Source: Streptomyces rubellomurinus (GTDB taxonomy: Bacteria > Actinomycetota > Actinomycetes > Streptomycetales > Streptomycetaceae). Taken from it: a stretch of 19,385 bases of DNA. Numbering within the stretch: the first letter of the stretch is position 1; every line of letters begins with the position of its first letter. Both the position numbers and the translations under genes were made by a program. Shown here one piece after another: positions 12,311 to 19,385 of this stretch. The stretch spans positions 1 to 19,385 of the forward strand of contig NZ_JZKH01000118.1 of NCBI RefSeq assembly GCF_000961885.1. Direction: 5' to 3'. The notes under the pieces were generated by a model. It was given only the letters and a program-made list of their open reading frames with translations, had not been told where the DNA came from and did no database searches.

Positions 12311-14767
12311 GTGTTGATCCGAAGGACTGCGCAGCGGCGTCCCACCGCCGTTGGGCGAAGGGTCGGTGCGGTGTCGTTGGCGGCGGCGTCGGTGGCCGGG
12401 CTGGTGATGGCGACGCTCGGTGCGGCGCCGTCGCAGGCGTCGGCGGCCGTCGACAACGCGGCGTGTCGGCCGGACGGGCTGTACCGGACCCCGGGTGTCG
12501 ACGTCCCGTACTGCTCGGTCTACGACACCGGCGGGCGCGAGAAGATGGGCGCGGACCACCAGCGCCGCATCATCGGGTACTTCACCGGCTGGCGCACCGG
12601 CAAGAAGGGCGACCAGCCGTACCTGGTCAGCGACATCCCCTGGGACAAGGTCACCCACCTCAACTACGCCTTCGGGCACGTCGGCGGCGACAACAAGCTG
12701 TCGGTGGGCGCGGACGGTCCGACGAACGAGGCGACCGGGATCGACTTCCCGGGCGTGCCGGCGGCGCAGTTGGACCCGACGCTGCCGTACAAGGGCCACT
12801 TCAACCTGCTGACGAAGTTCAAGAAGCAGTACCCGAACGTCAAGACCCTGATCTCGGTGGGTGGTTGGACCGAGACCGGCGGGTACTTCGACGACGGCGG
12901 GAGCCGGGTGAACTCCGGCGGCTTCTACTCGATGACCGTGAACCCGGACGGCAGCGTCAACCAGGCGGGCATCGACACCTTCGCCGCCTCGTCCGTGGAC
13001 TTCATCCGCAAGTACGGCTTCAACGGCGTCGACATCGACTACGAGTACCCGACCTCGATGAAGGACGCCGGCAACCCGCTGGACTGGCAGCTGGCGAACG
13101 CCAAGCGCGGTTCGCTGGCCAAGGGCTACGCGGCGCTGATGAAGACGCTGCGGGAGAGCCTGGACAAGGCCGGTGCCGCGGACGGCAGGCACTACCTGCT
13201 GTCGGTGGCGGCCCCGTCCTCCGGGTACCTGCTGCGCGGCATGGAGACCTTCCAGGTGGCGCAGTACCTGGACTACGTCAACATCATGTCGTACGACCTG
13301 CACGGCGCCTGGAACAAGTACGTCGGCCCGAACGCCTCGCTGTTCGACGACGGCAAGGACGGCGAGCTGGCGGCGGCCAACGTGTACGGCACCGGGCAGT
13401 ACGGCGGCATCGGCTACCTGAACGCGGACTGGGCGTACCACTACTTCCGCGGCGCGCTGCCGGGCGGCCGGATCAACGTCGGACTGCCGTACTACACGCG
13501 CGGGTTCAAGAACGTGCAGGGCGGTACGAACGGCCTGTGGGGCACCGCCGCGGCGACCACCTGCCCGGCCGGTTCGGGCCTGACGGCCTGCGGCGACGGC
13601 GCGGTCGGCATCGACAACATCTGGAACGACAAGGACGACGCGGGCAAGGAGTCCCCGGCCGGGTCGAACCCGATGTGGCACGCGAAGAACCTGGAGAAGG
13701 GCATCCTGCCCGACTACCTCTCCAAGTACGGCGTGACGGACACCGCGCTGCAGGGCACCTACACCCGCAACTACAGCGACACCCTGGTGGCGCCGTGGCT
13801 GTGGAACGACGCCAAGAAGGTCTTCCTGTCCACCGAGGACGAGCAGTCGGTGGGCGCGAAGGCGGACTACATCGTCAACCAGGGCGCCGGCGGCGCGATG
13901 ATCTGGGAGCTGGCGGGCGACTACCGGTGGGACGCGACCGCCAACGGCGGCAAGGGCGAGTACGTGCCCGGCAACACGCTGACCTCGCTGATGTACGACC
14001 GGTTCAAGGCGGCGAGCCCGTACGGCGCGGTCCGTTCGACGGTGCCGCTGCCGGCGCAGACCCTGCCGGTGGACGTGTCGTTCACCAACTTCGCGCTGGG
14101 CGACTCGAACTACCCGATCAACCCGAAGCTGCACATCGTCAACAACTCGACGCTGACCCTGCCGGGCGGCACGGAGTTCCAGTTCGACTACAGCAACTCG
14201 GCGCCGGGCAACGCCAAGGACCAGTCGGGCTTCGGCCTGCAGGTGATCCGGCAGGACAACCCGGGCCCGGGCAACGCGGGCGGTCTGAAGGGGACGTACA
14301 ACCGGGTGTCGGTCAAGCTGCCGGGCTGGCAGTCGCTGGCGCCGGGCGCGTCGGTGGACATGGACTTCGTCTACTACCTGCCGGTGTCGACGCCGTCGAA
14401 CTGGACGGTCAACGTGGGCGGCACGCTGTACGGGATCAGGGGCGACCTGGCCCGGGGTGCGGTGGACGGCGGCACGCCGACCCCGACGACCCCGCCGACG
14501 ACGCCGCCGACGACGCCCCCGACCACGCCTCCCACGACGCCGCCGACCACTCCGCCGACCACTCCGCCCACCACGCCTCCCACGACGCCGCCGACCACGC
14601 CGGCCGGCTGCGCGGGTGCGCCGGGCTGGGACGCGGGTGCCACGTACGCGACGCCCACCAAGGTGTCCTGGAAGGGCCACTACTACCAGAACAAGTGGTG
14701 GACCAAGGGCGACGACCCCACGGCCAGTGGCGCGTGGGGAGTCTGGAGCGACCTCGGGGCCTGCTGA
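12311..14767 (+). CDS. Secreted modular chitinase (GH18 with C-terminal chitin-binding domain)
   Basis: The start is taken as GTG 12311, five bases after GGAGG; an in-frame ATG at 12281 lacks such a site. The 818-residue protein has an arginine-rich signal peptide cleaved near residue 45 (after ASA). The glycoside hydrolase 18 domain is at about 80-570, with the catalytic motif FNGVDIDYEYP (Asp241, Asp243, proton donor Glu245), NIMSYDLHGAW and a chitinase insertion segment (VGLPYYTRGF). A beta-sandwich carbohydrate-binding-like module lies at about 586-718, followed by a 43-residue Thr/Pro linker (722-764). A C-terminal CBM5/12 chitin-binding domain follows (GWDAGATYATPTKVSWKGHY). It cleaves chitin outside the cell, feeding GlcNAc to the PTS encoded nearby. 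The promoter repeats indicate chitin/GlcNAc control. Confidence 0.95.
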   Translation: MLIRRTAQRRPTAVGRRVGAVSLAAASVAGLVMATLGAAPSQASAAVDNAACRPDGLYRTPGVDVPYCSVYDTGGREKMGADHQRRIIGYFTGWRTGKKGDQPYLVSDIPWDKVTHLNYAFGHVGGDNKLSVGADGPTNEATGIDFPGVPAAQLDPTLPYKGHFNLLTKFKKQYPNVKTLISVGGWTETGGYFDDGGSRVNSGGFYSMTVNPDGSVNQAGIDTFAASSVDFIRKYGFNGVDIDYEYPTSMKDAGNPLDWQLANAKRGSLAKGYAALMKTLRESLDKAGAADGRHYLLSVAAPSSGYLLRGMETFQVAQYLDYVNIMSYDLHGAWNKYVGPNASLFDDGKDGELAAANVYGTGQYGGIGYLNADWAYHYFRGALPGGRINVGLPYYTRGFKNVQGGTNGLWGTAAATTCPAGSGLTACGDGAVGIDNIWNDKDDAGKESPAGSNPMWHAKNLEKGILPDYLSKYGVTDTALQGTYTRNYSDTLVAPWLWNDAKKVFLSTEDEQSVGAKADYIVNQGAGGAMIWELAGDYRWDATANGGKGEYVPGNTLTSLMYDRFKAASPYGAVRSTVPLPAQTLPVDVSFTNFALGDSNYPINPKLHIVNNSTLTLPGGTEFQFDYSNSAPGNAKDQSGFGLQVIRQDNPGPGNAGGLKGTYNRVSVKLPGWQSLAPGASVDMDFVYYLPVSTPSNWTVNVGGTLYGIRGDLARGAVDGGTPTPTTPPTTPPTTPPTTPPTTPPTTPPTTPPTTPPTTPPTTPAGCAGAPGWDAGATYATPTKVSWKGHYYQNKWWTKGDDPTASGAWGVWSDLGAC
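14474..14602 (+). repeat. Thr-Pro linker repeat inside the chitinase gene
   Basis: About 43 codons read T-P-T-P-T then repeated T-P-P-T units, with ACG/ACC and CCG/CCC/CCT codons mixed. It is a flexible linker between the accessory module and the chitin-binding domain, and a likely site of slippage length variation. Confidence 0.9.
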
Positions 14768-14797
14768 CCTGACGGCGGCCCGCCGGGGTGAGGAACG

Positions 14798-14838
14798 GCG
14801 GTGGCGGCGCACCCGGTCGGGGGGTGTGCCGCCACCGC
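14798..14838. terminator. Shared terminator between the chitinase and bcp genes
   Basis: GCGGTGGCGGCGCACC (14798-14813) pairs with GGTGTGCCGCCACCGC (14823-14838) over 16 bp with one G-T pair. It lies between the convergent chitinase and peroxiredoxin stops and can serve both. Confidence 0.75.
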
Positions 14839-14853
14839 TACGTGGTCAGGAGC

Positions 14854-15330
14854 TCAGGAGGCCTCGACCTTGAGGTCGCGCAGCAGCTTGGCGACGTGCC
14901 CGGTGGCCTTCACGTTGTAGAGCGCGTGCTCGACCTTGCCATGCTCGTCCACGATCACGGTGGAGCGGATGACGCCGGTGACGGTCTTGCCGTAGAGCTT
15001 CTTCTCGCCGAAGGCGCCGTACGCCTCCAGCACCTTCTTCTCCGGGTCGGAGACCAGGGTGACCTTGAGGTCCTCGGTGTCGCGGAACTTGCCGAGCTTT
15101 TCCGGCTTGTCGGGGGAGACGCCGATGACGTCGTAGCCGGCGGCGGCGAGGACGTCCAGGTTGTCGGTGAAGTCGCAGGCCTGCTTGGTGCAGCCGGGGG
15201 TGAGCGCGGCCGGGTAGAAGTAGACGATGACCTTGCGGCCCAGGTGGTCGGCGAGCGACACCTGGTTGCCGTCGGCGTCGGGCAGGCTGAAGGCGGGTGC
15301 GGTGTCGCCGGGCTGGAGACGCTCACTCAC
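14854..15330 (-). CDS. bcp: Thioredoxin-dependent thiol peroxidase (BCP/PrxQ peroxiredoxin)
   Basis: The 158-residue protein starts at GTG 15330, seven bases after AGGAGAG. It is a standard-length peroxiredoxin of the BCP/PrxQ class that reduces hydrogen peroxide and organic peroxides in the cytoplasm using thioredoxin. The catalytic segment is YFYPAALTPGCTKQACDF: Cys47 is the peroxidatic cysteine within the P-x-x-x-T-x-x-C motif (here PAALTPGC), and Cys52, five residues on, is the resolving cysteine typical of this class. VIGVSPDKPEKLGKF and VIRSTVIVDEHGKV are further family blocks. A TAAGTT -10-like box at 15376-15381 (minus strand) could drive it. It is convergent with the chitinase and divergent from the DUF3618 gene. 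No peroxide-responsive operator was recognised. Confidence 0.95.
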   Translation of the reverse strand: MSERLQPGDTAPAFSLPDADGNQVSLADHLGRKVIVYFYPAALTPGCTKQACDFTDNLDVLAAAGYDVIGVSPDKPEKLGKFRDTEDLKVTLVSDPEKKVLEAYGAFGEKKLYGKTVTGVIRSTVIVDEHGKVEHALYNVKATGHVAKLLRDLKVEAS

Positions 15331-15487
15331 GGTCGTACTCTCCTGGGGGCTGGGACGGGCGGTCGTACCACGGCAAACTTACCTCCGTTGGTGGGTGGGG
15401 CCGCGCGGCGCCGTCCGGGAGCTGAGAGACTGGGTCGGTCGTGCTGGACGACCAGGACGACCACGGCGAGTGAATGGGGTGGCCCGA

Positions 15488-15829
15488 GTGGGCGAGGCGA
15501 GCACGCAGGACAAGTCGGCGCGGACGACCGCCCAGATCGAGGCGGACATCGAGCGGACCCGCACCCAGCTGGCGTCGACCCTGGACGAGCTGGCCATGCG
15601 CGTGCACCCGAGCACGATCAGCGCCCAGATGAAGGCGAAGGCGTCGGCCGTGGTCGAGGAGAAGACCGCCAAGGCGTACGTGGCCGCGAGCGGCCTGCTG
15701 GAGCAGGTCCGGGCGAACTTCGTGGACGAGAAGGGGCAGCCGCGCAAGGAGCGGATCATTCCCGTCGCGGCGGTCGGCGTCGGCATCGTGCTGCTGCTGG
15801 CCTCCCGCCGCAAGCGCCGCGAGGCCTGA
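15488..15829 (+). CDS. DUF3618 membrane protein
   Basis: The start chosen is GTG 15488, preceded by TGGGGTGG; GTGs at 15470 and 15479 are in frame and possible, so the start is uncertain. The 113-residue protein has the DUF3618 signature IEADIERTRTQLASTLDELAMRV at about 17-39, an amphipathic middle (about 45-75), and one C-terminal membrane helix (about 90-106, PVAAVGVGIVLLLAS) followed by RRKRREA. The orientation would place the long N-terminal part in the cytoplasm. The biochemical function of the family is not established. Relatives often accompany phage-shock or envelope-stress-like small membrane proteins (DUF1469 holins), none of which is next to it here. A perfect 20-bp hairpin follows the gene. 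Confidence 0.8.
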   Translation: MGEASTQDKSARTTAQIEADIERTRTQLASTLDELAMRVHPSTISAQMKAKASAVVEEKTAKAYVAASGLLEQVRANFVDEKGQPRKERIIPVAAVGVGIVLLLASRRKRREA

Positions 15830-15844
15830 GCGGGGCCCGAACGA

Positions 15845-15889
15845 GTACGCGGAAGGCCGGGCGCACACCGCGCCCGGCCTTCCGCGTAC
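15845..15889. terminator. Perfect 20-bp hairpin after the DUF3618 gene
   Basis: GTACGCGGAAGGCCGGGCGC (15845-15864), loop ACACC, then its exact complement (15870-15889), beginning 15 bases after the stop. It is the longest perfect stem in the window and a strong terminator candidate, although it lacks a T-run. Confidence 0.8.
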
Positions 15890-15944
15890 CCGGCGTCGCG
15901 GCGTCGACTGCCGGGCTGGCGTCACGCTCCGCGCCCGGGAGCGG

Positions 15945-15950
15945 TACCTT
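15945..15950 (+). promoter_or_regulatory. -10 box of a leaderless promoter for the GroES-like gene
   Basis: TACCTT ends 7 bases before the GTG at 15958. No ribosome binding site lies between them, so the message probably begins at the start codon. GTCACG near 15921 is a poor -35 candidate. Confidence 0.45.
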
Positions 15951-15957
15951 CGGGACC

Positions 15958-16350
15958 GTGAGTACGAACGACGAAGCGACCCGCTCCTCCTCCTCCGACC
16001 ACGAGCCCGCCCGGCACGACCGGCTGGGCGAGAAGCTGCCGATCCGGATGCTGCACGACCGCGTGCTGGTGCGCACCGAGGGCAGCGAGGGCGAGCGCCG
16101 TTCCACCGGCGGCATCCTGATCCCGGCGACGGCGGAGCTGTCCAAGCGCTGTACCTGGGCCGAGGCGGTCGCGGTGGGGCAGAGCGTGCGCTCGGTGGAG
16201 CCGGGTGACCGCGTGCTGTACGACCCGGAGGACAAGCTGGAGGTGGAGGTCCGAGGCGCCACCTACGTGCTGCTGCGCGAGCGCGACCTGCACGCGGTGG
16301 CGGCGGGCCGCTTCGGCGACACCGAGGGGTCGACGGGCCTCTACCTGTAG
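15958..16350 (+). CDS. Orphan GroES-family co-chaperonin-like protein
   Basis: The 130-residue protein starts at GTG 15958. A 27-residue hydrophilic, Ser/Asp-rich extension precedes a GroES-type domain (about 28-118). PIRMLHDRVLVR matches the first conserved strand, RRSTGGILIPATAE (48-61) is the mobile loop with the hydrophobic GGI-L-I-P tripeptide region that touches GroEL, and VEPGDRVLYDP is the later conserved block. Typical GroES is about 95-105 residues and sits beside groEL. Here no groEL is present and the mobile loop is followed by the unusual KRCTWAEAVAVG. It may be a specialised or accessory co-chaperonin rather than the main GroES. Its stop is 6 bp from that of the convergent dehydrogenase gene. 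Confidence 0.8.
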   Translation: MSTNDEATRSSSSDHEPARHDRLGEKLPIRMLHDRVLVRTEGSEGERRSTGGILIPATAELSKRCTWAEAVAVGQSVRSVEPGDRVLYDPEDKLEVEVRGATYVLLRERDLHAVAAGRFGDTEGSTGLYL

Positions 16351-16356
16351 GGGCGG

Positions 16357-17076
16357 TTACGCGAGCAGCCCGCCGCCGTCGACGGTGACCACGCTGCCGG
16401 TGGCGAAGCGCTGCTCCATCAGGTACGCGTAGGCCTCCGCGGTGTCCTCGGGGTCGCCGATCCGCCCGAGCGGGAGGGCGGCGGCGGTCTGCGCGTAGAG
16501 CTGTTCGCGGTCGGCCTCGGGCAGGCCGGACCAGAGCGGGGTGCGGACCATCCCGGCGCGGACGGCGTTGACCCGGATCGGGGCGAGTTCCACGGCGAGC
16601 GCGCGGACCAGGGCCTCGACCGCGCCGCAGATGCTCGCGGGGACGCTCCAGCCGGGGACGGGGCGCAGGCCGGCGGTGCCCGAGGTGAGGGTGATCGAGC
16701 CGCCGGGGCGCAGCCGCGGGGTGGCGGCGCGGACGGCGTCGAGGGCGCCGAAGTAGCGCAGGGTGAAGAGCCGGCGGGCGGCGTCGAGGTCCATGGTGTC
16801 GACGGTGAGCAGGGCGAGCGGGTCGCCGGCGGTGTAGACGAGGTGGTCGAGCGGGCCGAGGCGGTCGAACAGGGCGGTGACCTGGTGGCTGTCGGTGAGG
16901 TCGGCGGTCTCGGCGGCGGTGCCGGCGGGCAGGGTGGCGAGGGCGCGTTCGGCGCTGTCGGGTCGGCTGGAGACGACGGTGACGCGGGCGCGGCGTTCGG
17001 CGGCGAGGGCGGCGGTGGCGAGGCCGATGCCGGAGGTGCCGCCGAGGACGGCGACGTGCTGGTCCTTGAGGGACAT
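16357..17076 (-). CDS. Atypical short-chain dehydrogenase/reductase lacking the YxxxK pair
   Basis: The 239-residue protein is taken from ATG 17076; the frame is open to 17148 but that part is not family-like. The Rossmann motif VLGGTSGIGLA (Gly12, Gly16, Gly18) and LVYTAGDP show an NAD(P)-binding classical-type SDR, and ITLTSG supplies Ser132. Where Y-x-x-x-K should stand, the sequence reads SVPASICGAVEAL, with Pro146 and Cys150 in place of Tyr and Lys. LAVELAPIRVNAVRAGMVRTPLW and VVTVDGGGLLA complete the fold. I recall related actinobacterial SDRs with the same S-I-C-G-A segment, so this looks like a subfamily trait rather than decay. It may bind rather than reduce, or use another acid. It is divergent from the LysR gene, which probably controls it. 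Confidence 0.85.
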   Translation of the reverse strand: MSLKDQHVAVLGGTSGIGLATAALAAERRARVTVVSSRPDSAERALATLPAGTAAETADLTDSHQVTALFDRLGPLDHLVYTAGDPLALLTVDTMDLDAARRLFTLRYFGALDAVRAATPRLRPGGSITLTSGTAGLRPVPGWSVPASICGAVEALVRALAVELAPIRVNAVRAGMVRTPLWSGLPEADREQLYAQTAAALPLGRIGDPEDTAEAYAYLMEQRFATGSVVTVDGGGLLA

Positions 17077-17168
17077 GGTGGTGGTGCCTTTCCTTGTGCT
17101 GCCGGGGAGTTGTATCGATCGTGCGCCGGGTGGCGCGGTGGCGTCCAAGACCTGTTCGGCCGGCTGTC

Positions 17169-17183
17169 ATACCCTCGGGGTAT
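17169..17183. promoter_or_regulatory. Palindromic LysR-type operator between the SDR and LysR genes
   Basis: ATACCC-TCG-GGGTAT is a perfect inverted repeat containing the T-N11-A LysR box (TACCCTCGGGGTA). It lies midway in the 130-bp divergent gap, and on the minus strand TATGAC overlapping its edge could be the -10 of the dehydrogenase gene. It is probably the autoregulatory and target site of the adjacent LysR protein. Confidence 0.7.
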
Positions 17184-17206
17184 CAGCGGGGAGTCGGGGG
17201 TGGCGG

Positions 17207-18106
17207 GTGGACGTCGATCTGCGGAAGCTGCGGTACTTCGTGGCGGTGGCGCGGGAGTTGCACTTCGGTCGGGCGGCGGCCCGGTTGCACATCGCGCAGC
17301 CGGTGTTGTCGCGGCAGATCCGGGCGCTGGAGGCGGAGTTCGGTGCGATGTTGTTCCGGCGTGACCGGCGGTCGACCGAACTGACGGACGCGGGGCGGCA
17401 GTTGCTGGAGGACGCGCCGCCGTTGCTGGCGGCGGCGGAGGCGTTGCGTCGGCGGGTGGCGCGGTCGGGCGGGGACGAGGGGCCGGCCGGGTTCGTGGTG
17501 GGGTTCATGCCGGGGCTGACGGTGACGGCGGCGGTGCGGGCGATGCGCGGGCGGCATCCGGGGCTGGCGGTGGAGGTGGTGCGGACGTCGTGGGCCGATC
17601 AGGCGCGGGTGGTGCTGGACGGCCGGGTGGACGTCTCGTTCGTGCGGTTGCCGGTGGACGGGCGGGGGCTGGTGGTGCGTCCGCTGTTCGAGGAGCCGCG
17701 GGTGGCGGTGCTGCCGGCGGGGCACCGGCTGGCGGGTGAGGTGTCGGTGCCGATGGCGGAGCTGGGCGGGGAGGTGCTGCTGCAGGATCCGGACTTCGTG
17801 CCGGAGTGGCGGGACCTTCCCGGGGTGACGGTGGCGTCGCGGCCGCGGGCGGACACGGTGGAGGAGAAGCTGGAGTACGTGGCGGCGGGGGAGGGGATGG
17901 TGGTGCTGCCGTGGTCGATGGCGGCCTTCTACACCCGTTCGGACGTGGTGCACGTGCCGGTGTCGGACGTCGCGCCGCACCGGGTGTGCCTGGCCTGGGC
18001 GGCGGGGCGGACGTCCCCGCTGCTCGCCGGGTTCGCGGAGCTGGCGGAGCGGGAGCACGCGCAGCGGGGCGAGGTGTCGGTGGGGGGCGTTAGGGTCCGG
18101 GCATGA
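17207..18106 (+). CDS. LysR-family transcriptional regulator
   Basis: The 299-residue protein starts at GTG 17207, with GGGGG six bases upstream. Residues about 3-62 are the LysR winged helix-turn-helix: LRKLRYFVAVARELHFGRAA, then RLHIAQPVLSRQIRALEAEFG and LTDAGRQLL. Residues about 90-290 form the effector-binding domain (GFVVGFMPGLTVTAAVRAMR starts it, VLPAGHRL and GEGMVVLPWSMA lie within). Length is normal. The ligand is unknown. It is divergent from the short-chain dehydrogenase gene with a T-N11-A palindrome between them, the usual layout of a LysR regulator and its target. Its stop overlaps the start of the next gene by 4 bp (ATGA), coupling it to the winged-helix protein. Codons end strongly in G, unlike the C-ending rph-rdgB genes. 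Confidence 0.93.
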   Translation: MDVDLRKLRYFVAVARELHFGRAAARLHIAQPVLSRQIRALEAEFGAMLFRRDRRSTELTDAGRQLLEDAPPLLAAAEALRRRVARSGGDEGPAGFVVGFMPGLTVTAAVRAMRGRHPGLAVEVVRTSWADQARVVLDGRVDVSFVRLPVDGRGLVVRPLFEEPRVAVLPAGHRLAGEVSVPMAELGGEVLLQDPDFVPEWRDLPGVTVASRPRADTVEEKLEYVAAGEGMVVLPWSMAAFYTRSDVVHVPVSDVAPHRVCLAWAAGRTSPLLAGFAELAEREHAQRGEVSVGGVRVRA

Positions 18107-19278
18107 CTGCAGCTGTGCCGGTGATCGGTGAGGTGGAGCGTCGGGCCCGGTTGGGTCGGCGGTTGCTGCTGGAGCCCGCGGTGCGGGCGGCGCGGGTGGA
18201 GGCCGTGGCGGACGCGGTGGTCGGGCTGCACGCGACGGACGCGGCGACGGTGTACCTGTCGGCGTGCGCCCGGTTGGCGGAGCCTTCGGCGGCGGAGGTG
18301 GAGCGGGCGCTGTACGAGGACGTCTCGCTGGTGAAGCTGCTGTCGATGCGGCGGACGATCTTCGCGGTGACGGAGGGCTTCGCGCCGTACGTGAGCTCGG
18401 GGGCGGCGCGGGCGATCGCGGTGAAGGAGCGGGCGACGCTGCTGAAGCACCTGCGGGAGCACGCGGTGGGCTGGGACGAGGCCCGGCTGGCGGCGACGGA
18501 GCGCGAGGTGCTGGCGGCGCTGGCGGCGCGCGGCGAGGCGACGACGAAGGAGCTCGGCGACGACGTCCCGCAGTTGCGCGAGACGATGCTGATGTCGGCG
18601 GGCAAGGCGTACGAGGCGAAGCAGAGCGTGGGCAGTCGGCTGCTGCGGCTGCTGGCCTCGGACGGGCACGTGCGCCGGTGCCGTCCGCGCGGGTCGTGGG
18701 TGAGCAGCGTCTATCCGTGGGCGCCGGTGCCGCAGTGGCCGGACGTGCCGGTGCGGGAGGCGAAGGCGGAGGTGGTGCGGCGCTGGCTGGCGTCGTACGG
18801 GCCGGGGACGGTCGAGGACGTGAAGTGGTGGACGGGCTGGACGCTGGGGGACGTCCGGCGGGCGCTGGCGGACGTGGGCGCGCGGGACGTGGCGCTGGCG
18901 GACGGCGCGGCCGCGCTGGTGCTGCCGGGGGACGTCGGGGCGACGGCGGATCCGCAGCCGTGGGCGGCGCTGCTGCCGGCGCTGGATCCGGCGGTGATGG
19001 GCTGGCGGGGCCGGGACTGGTACCTGCGGCCGGAGGACGTGCCGGCGCTGTTCGATCGGGCGGGGAACGCCGGGCCGACGGTGTGGTGGTGCGGCGAGGT
19101 GGTGGGCGGCTGGGCGCAGCGGGCGGACGGCGAGGTGGTGTGGCGGCTGTTCCGGGACGTGGGGGCGGACGGGCGGGCGGCGGTCGCGGCGGAGGCGGCG
19201 CGGTTGGCGGGCTGGTTGGGGGAGGTGCGGGTGACGCCGCGGTTCCGTACGGCGCTGGAGCGGGAGCTGGTGAGGTGA
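18103..19278 (+). CDS. Winged-helix DNA-binding protein of the AlkZ/YcaQ glycosylase superfamily
   Basis: The 391-residue protein starts at ATG 18103 inside the end of the LysR gene. It has the layout of the HTH_42 superfamily that includes the AlkZ and YcaQ DNA glycosylases: an N-terminal bundle (VADAVVGLHATDAATVYLSA, about 34-53), a central winged-helix region (TKELGDDVPQLRETML and SRLLRLLASDGHVRRCRPRG), then GPGTVEDVKWWTGWTLGDVR and a C-terminal beta domain (LLPALDPAVMGWRGRDWYL). In AlkZ and YcaQ the catalytic segment carries Gln-x-Gln or Gln-x-Asp; here the aligned segment reads His43-Ala-Thr45. It is therefore either a divergent glycosylase or a non-catalytic DNA-binding relative. Translational coupling to the LysR gene suggests co-expression, but a shared task is not evident. 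Confidence 0.8.
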   Translation: MTAAVPVIGEVERRARLGRRLLLEPAVRAARVEAVADAVVGLHATDAATVYLSACARLAEPSAAEVERALYEDVSLVKLLSMRRTIFAVTEGFAPYVSSGAARAIAVKERATLLKHLREHAVGWDEARLAATEREVLAALAARGEATTKELGDDVPQLRETMLMSAGKAYEAKQSVGSRLLRLLASDGHVRRCRPRGSWVSSVYPWAPVPQWPDVPVREAKAEVVRRWLASYGPGTVEDVKWWTGWTLGDVRRALADVGARDVALADGAAALVLPGDVGATADPQPWAALLPALDPAVMGWRGRDWYLRPEDVPALFDRAGNAGPTVWWCGEVVGGWAQRADGEVVWRLFRDVGADGRAAVAAEAARLAGWLGEVRVTPRFRTALERELVR

Positions 19279-19293
19279 CCGGGCCCGCTCGCC

Positions 19294-19385
19294 CTATCCG
19301 CTGACGGCTGGGGTGGCGGCTCCGGTGGGCCCGCCGGTGGCGGTGGGCGGGTTGGTGGGCCGTTCGGGCCGGGTCGGGGTGGGCC
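19294..19385 (-). CDS. Possible C-terminal end of a Pro/Thr-rich protein (runs off the right edge)
   Basis: Reading the minus strand inward from the edge, one frame runs open to a TAG at 19294-19296 and encodes a Pro/Thr/Gly-rich tail ending TGGPTGAATPAVSG. It is convergent with the winged-helix gene and 15 bp from its stop. Too little is visible for identification, and low-complexity GC-rich DNA often gives such open frames, so this is tentative. Confidence 0.3.
   Translation of the reverse strand, partial: PTPTRPERPTNPPTATGGPTGAATPAVSG

Noticed and set aside
14474..14602. Repeated TPPT codons as a CRISPR or tandem-repeat locus
   Set aside because: The repeats are in frame within the chitinase and form a Thr/Pro linker between domains. 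There are no spacers.
12176..14812. An 878-codon open frame on the minus strand opposite the chitinase
   Set aside because: It is a reading-frame shadow of the strongly biased chitinase gene: composition is Arg/Val/Gly-rich with no domain, and the plus strand has clear GH18 motifs.

Overview
The window is very GC-rich actinobacterial DNA, most likely from the family Streptomycetaceae (Streptomyces or Kitasatospora). The reasons are strong G/C at third codon positions, many GTG starts, several leaderless-type promoters with TAnnnT -10 boxes, DasR-type (dre) operators at N-acetylglucosamine phosphotransferase genes, and a secreted chitinase with the 12-bp promoter direct repeats typical of streptomycete chitinase genes. 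No phage, insertion sequence or CRISPR was found.

Layout. 1-130 (-): N-terminus of a membrane protein that runs off the left edge. 313-498 (+): tiny helix-turn-helix protein. 693-1439 (+): metallo-beta-lactamase-fold phosphodiesterase resembling mycobacterial Rv1339. 1581-2411 (+): LAXTG cell-wall-anchored protein lacking a signal peptide, behind an ECF-like promoter and two perfect hairpins. 2419-4772 (-): translationally coupled pair of flavin-dependent monooxygenases, preceded at 4985-5062 by a small leader peptide of the actinobacterial sulfur/cysteine type on an apparently leaderless transcript. 5204-8953: GlcNAc PTS cluster with two EIIC permeases (-) and one EIIB (+). 9094-11057 (+): rph, a small lipoprotein and rdgB. 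11122-11203 (-): tRNA-Leu(TAG). 11265-12092 (-): HNH endonuclease with three ungapped 49-residue repeats. 12311-14767 (+): modular GH18 chitinase. 14854-15330 (-): bcp peroxiredoxin. 15488-16350 (+): DUF3618 membrane protein and an orphan GroES-like protein. 16357-17076 (-) and 17207-18106 (+): atypical short-chain dehydrogenase and LysR regulator around a shared palindrome. 18103-19278 (+): AlkZ/YcaQ-like winged-helix protein overlapping the regulator by 4 bp. 19294-19385 (-): possible C-terminus of another protein.

How the genes work together. The chitinase releases chitooligosaccharides outside the cell, and the NagE/NagF permease parts import and phosphorylate GlcNAc. dre or dre-like repeats occur at both EIIC promoters and the chitinase promoter, so chitin degradation and GlcNAc uptake look like one local regulon, probably under DasR (encoded elsewhere). 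EI, HPr and EIIA are not in the window. rph and rdgB are conserved RNA and nucleotide housekeeping genes. In mycobacteria the Rv1339-type gene sits directly beside rph; here about 7.6 kb of accessory genes (LAXTG protein, monooxygenases, PTS) lies between them.
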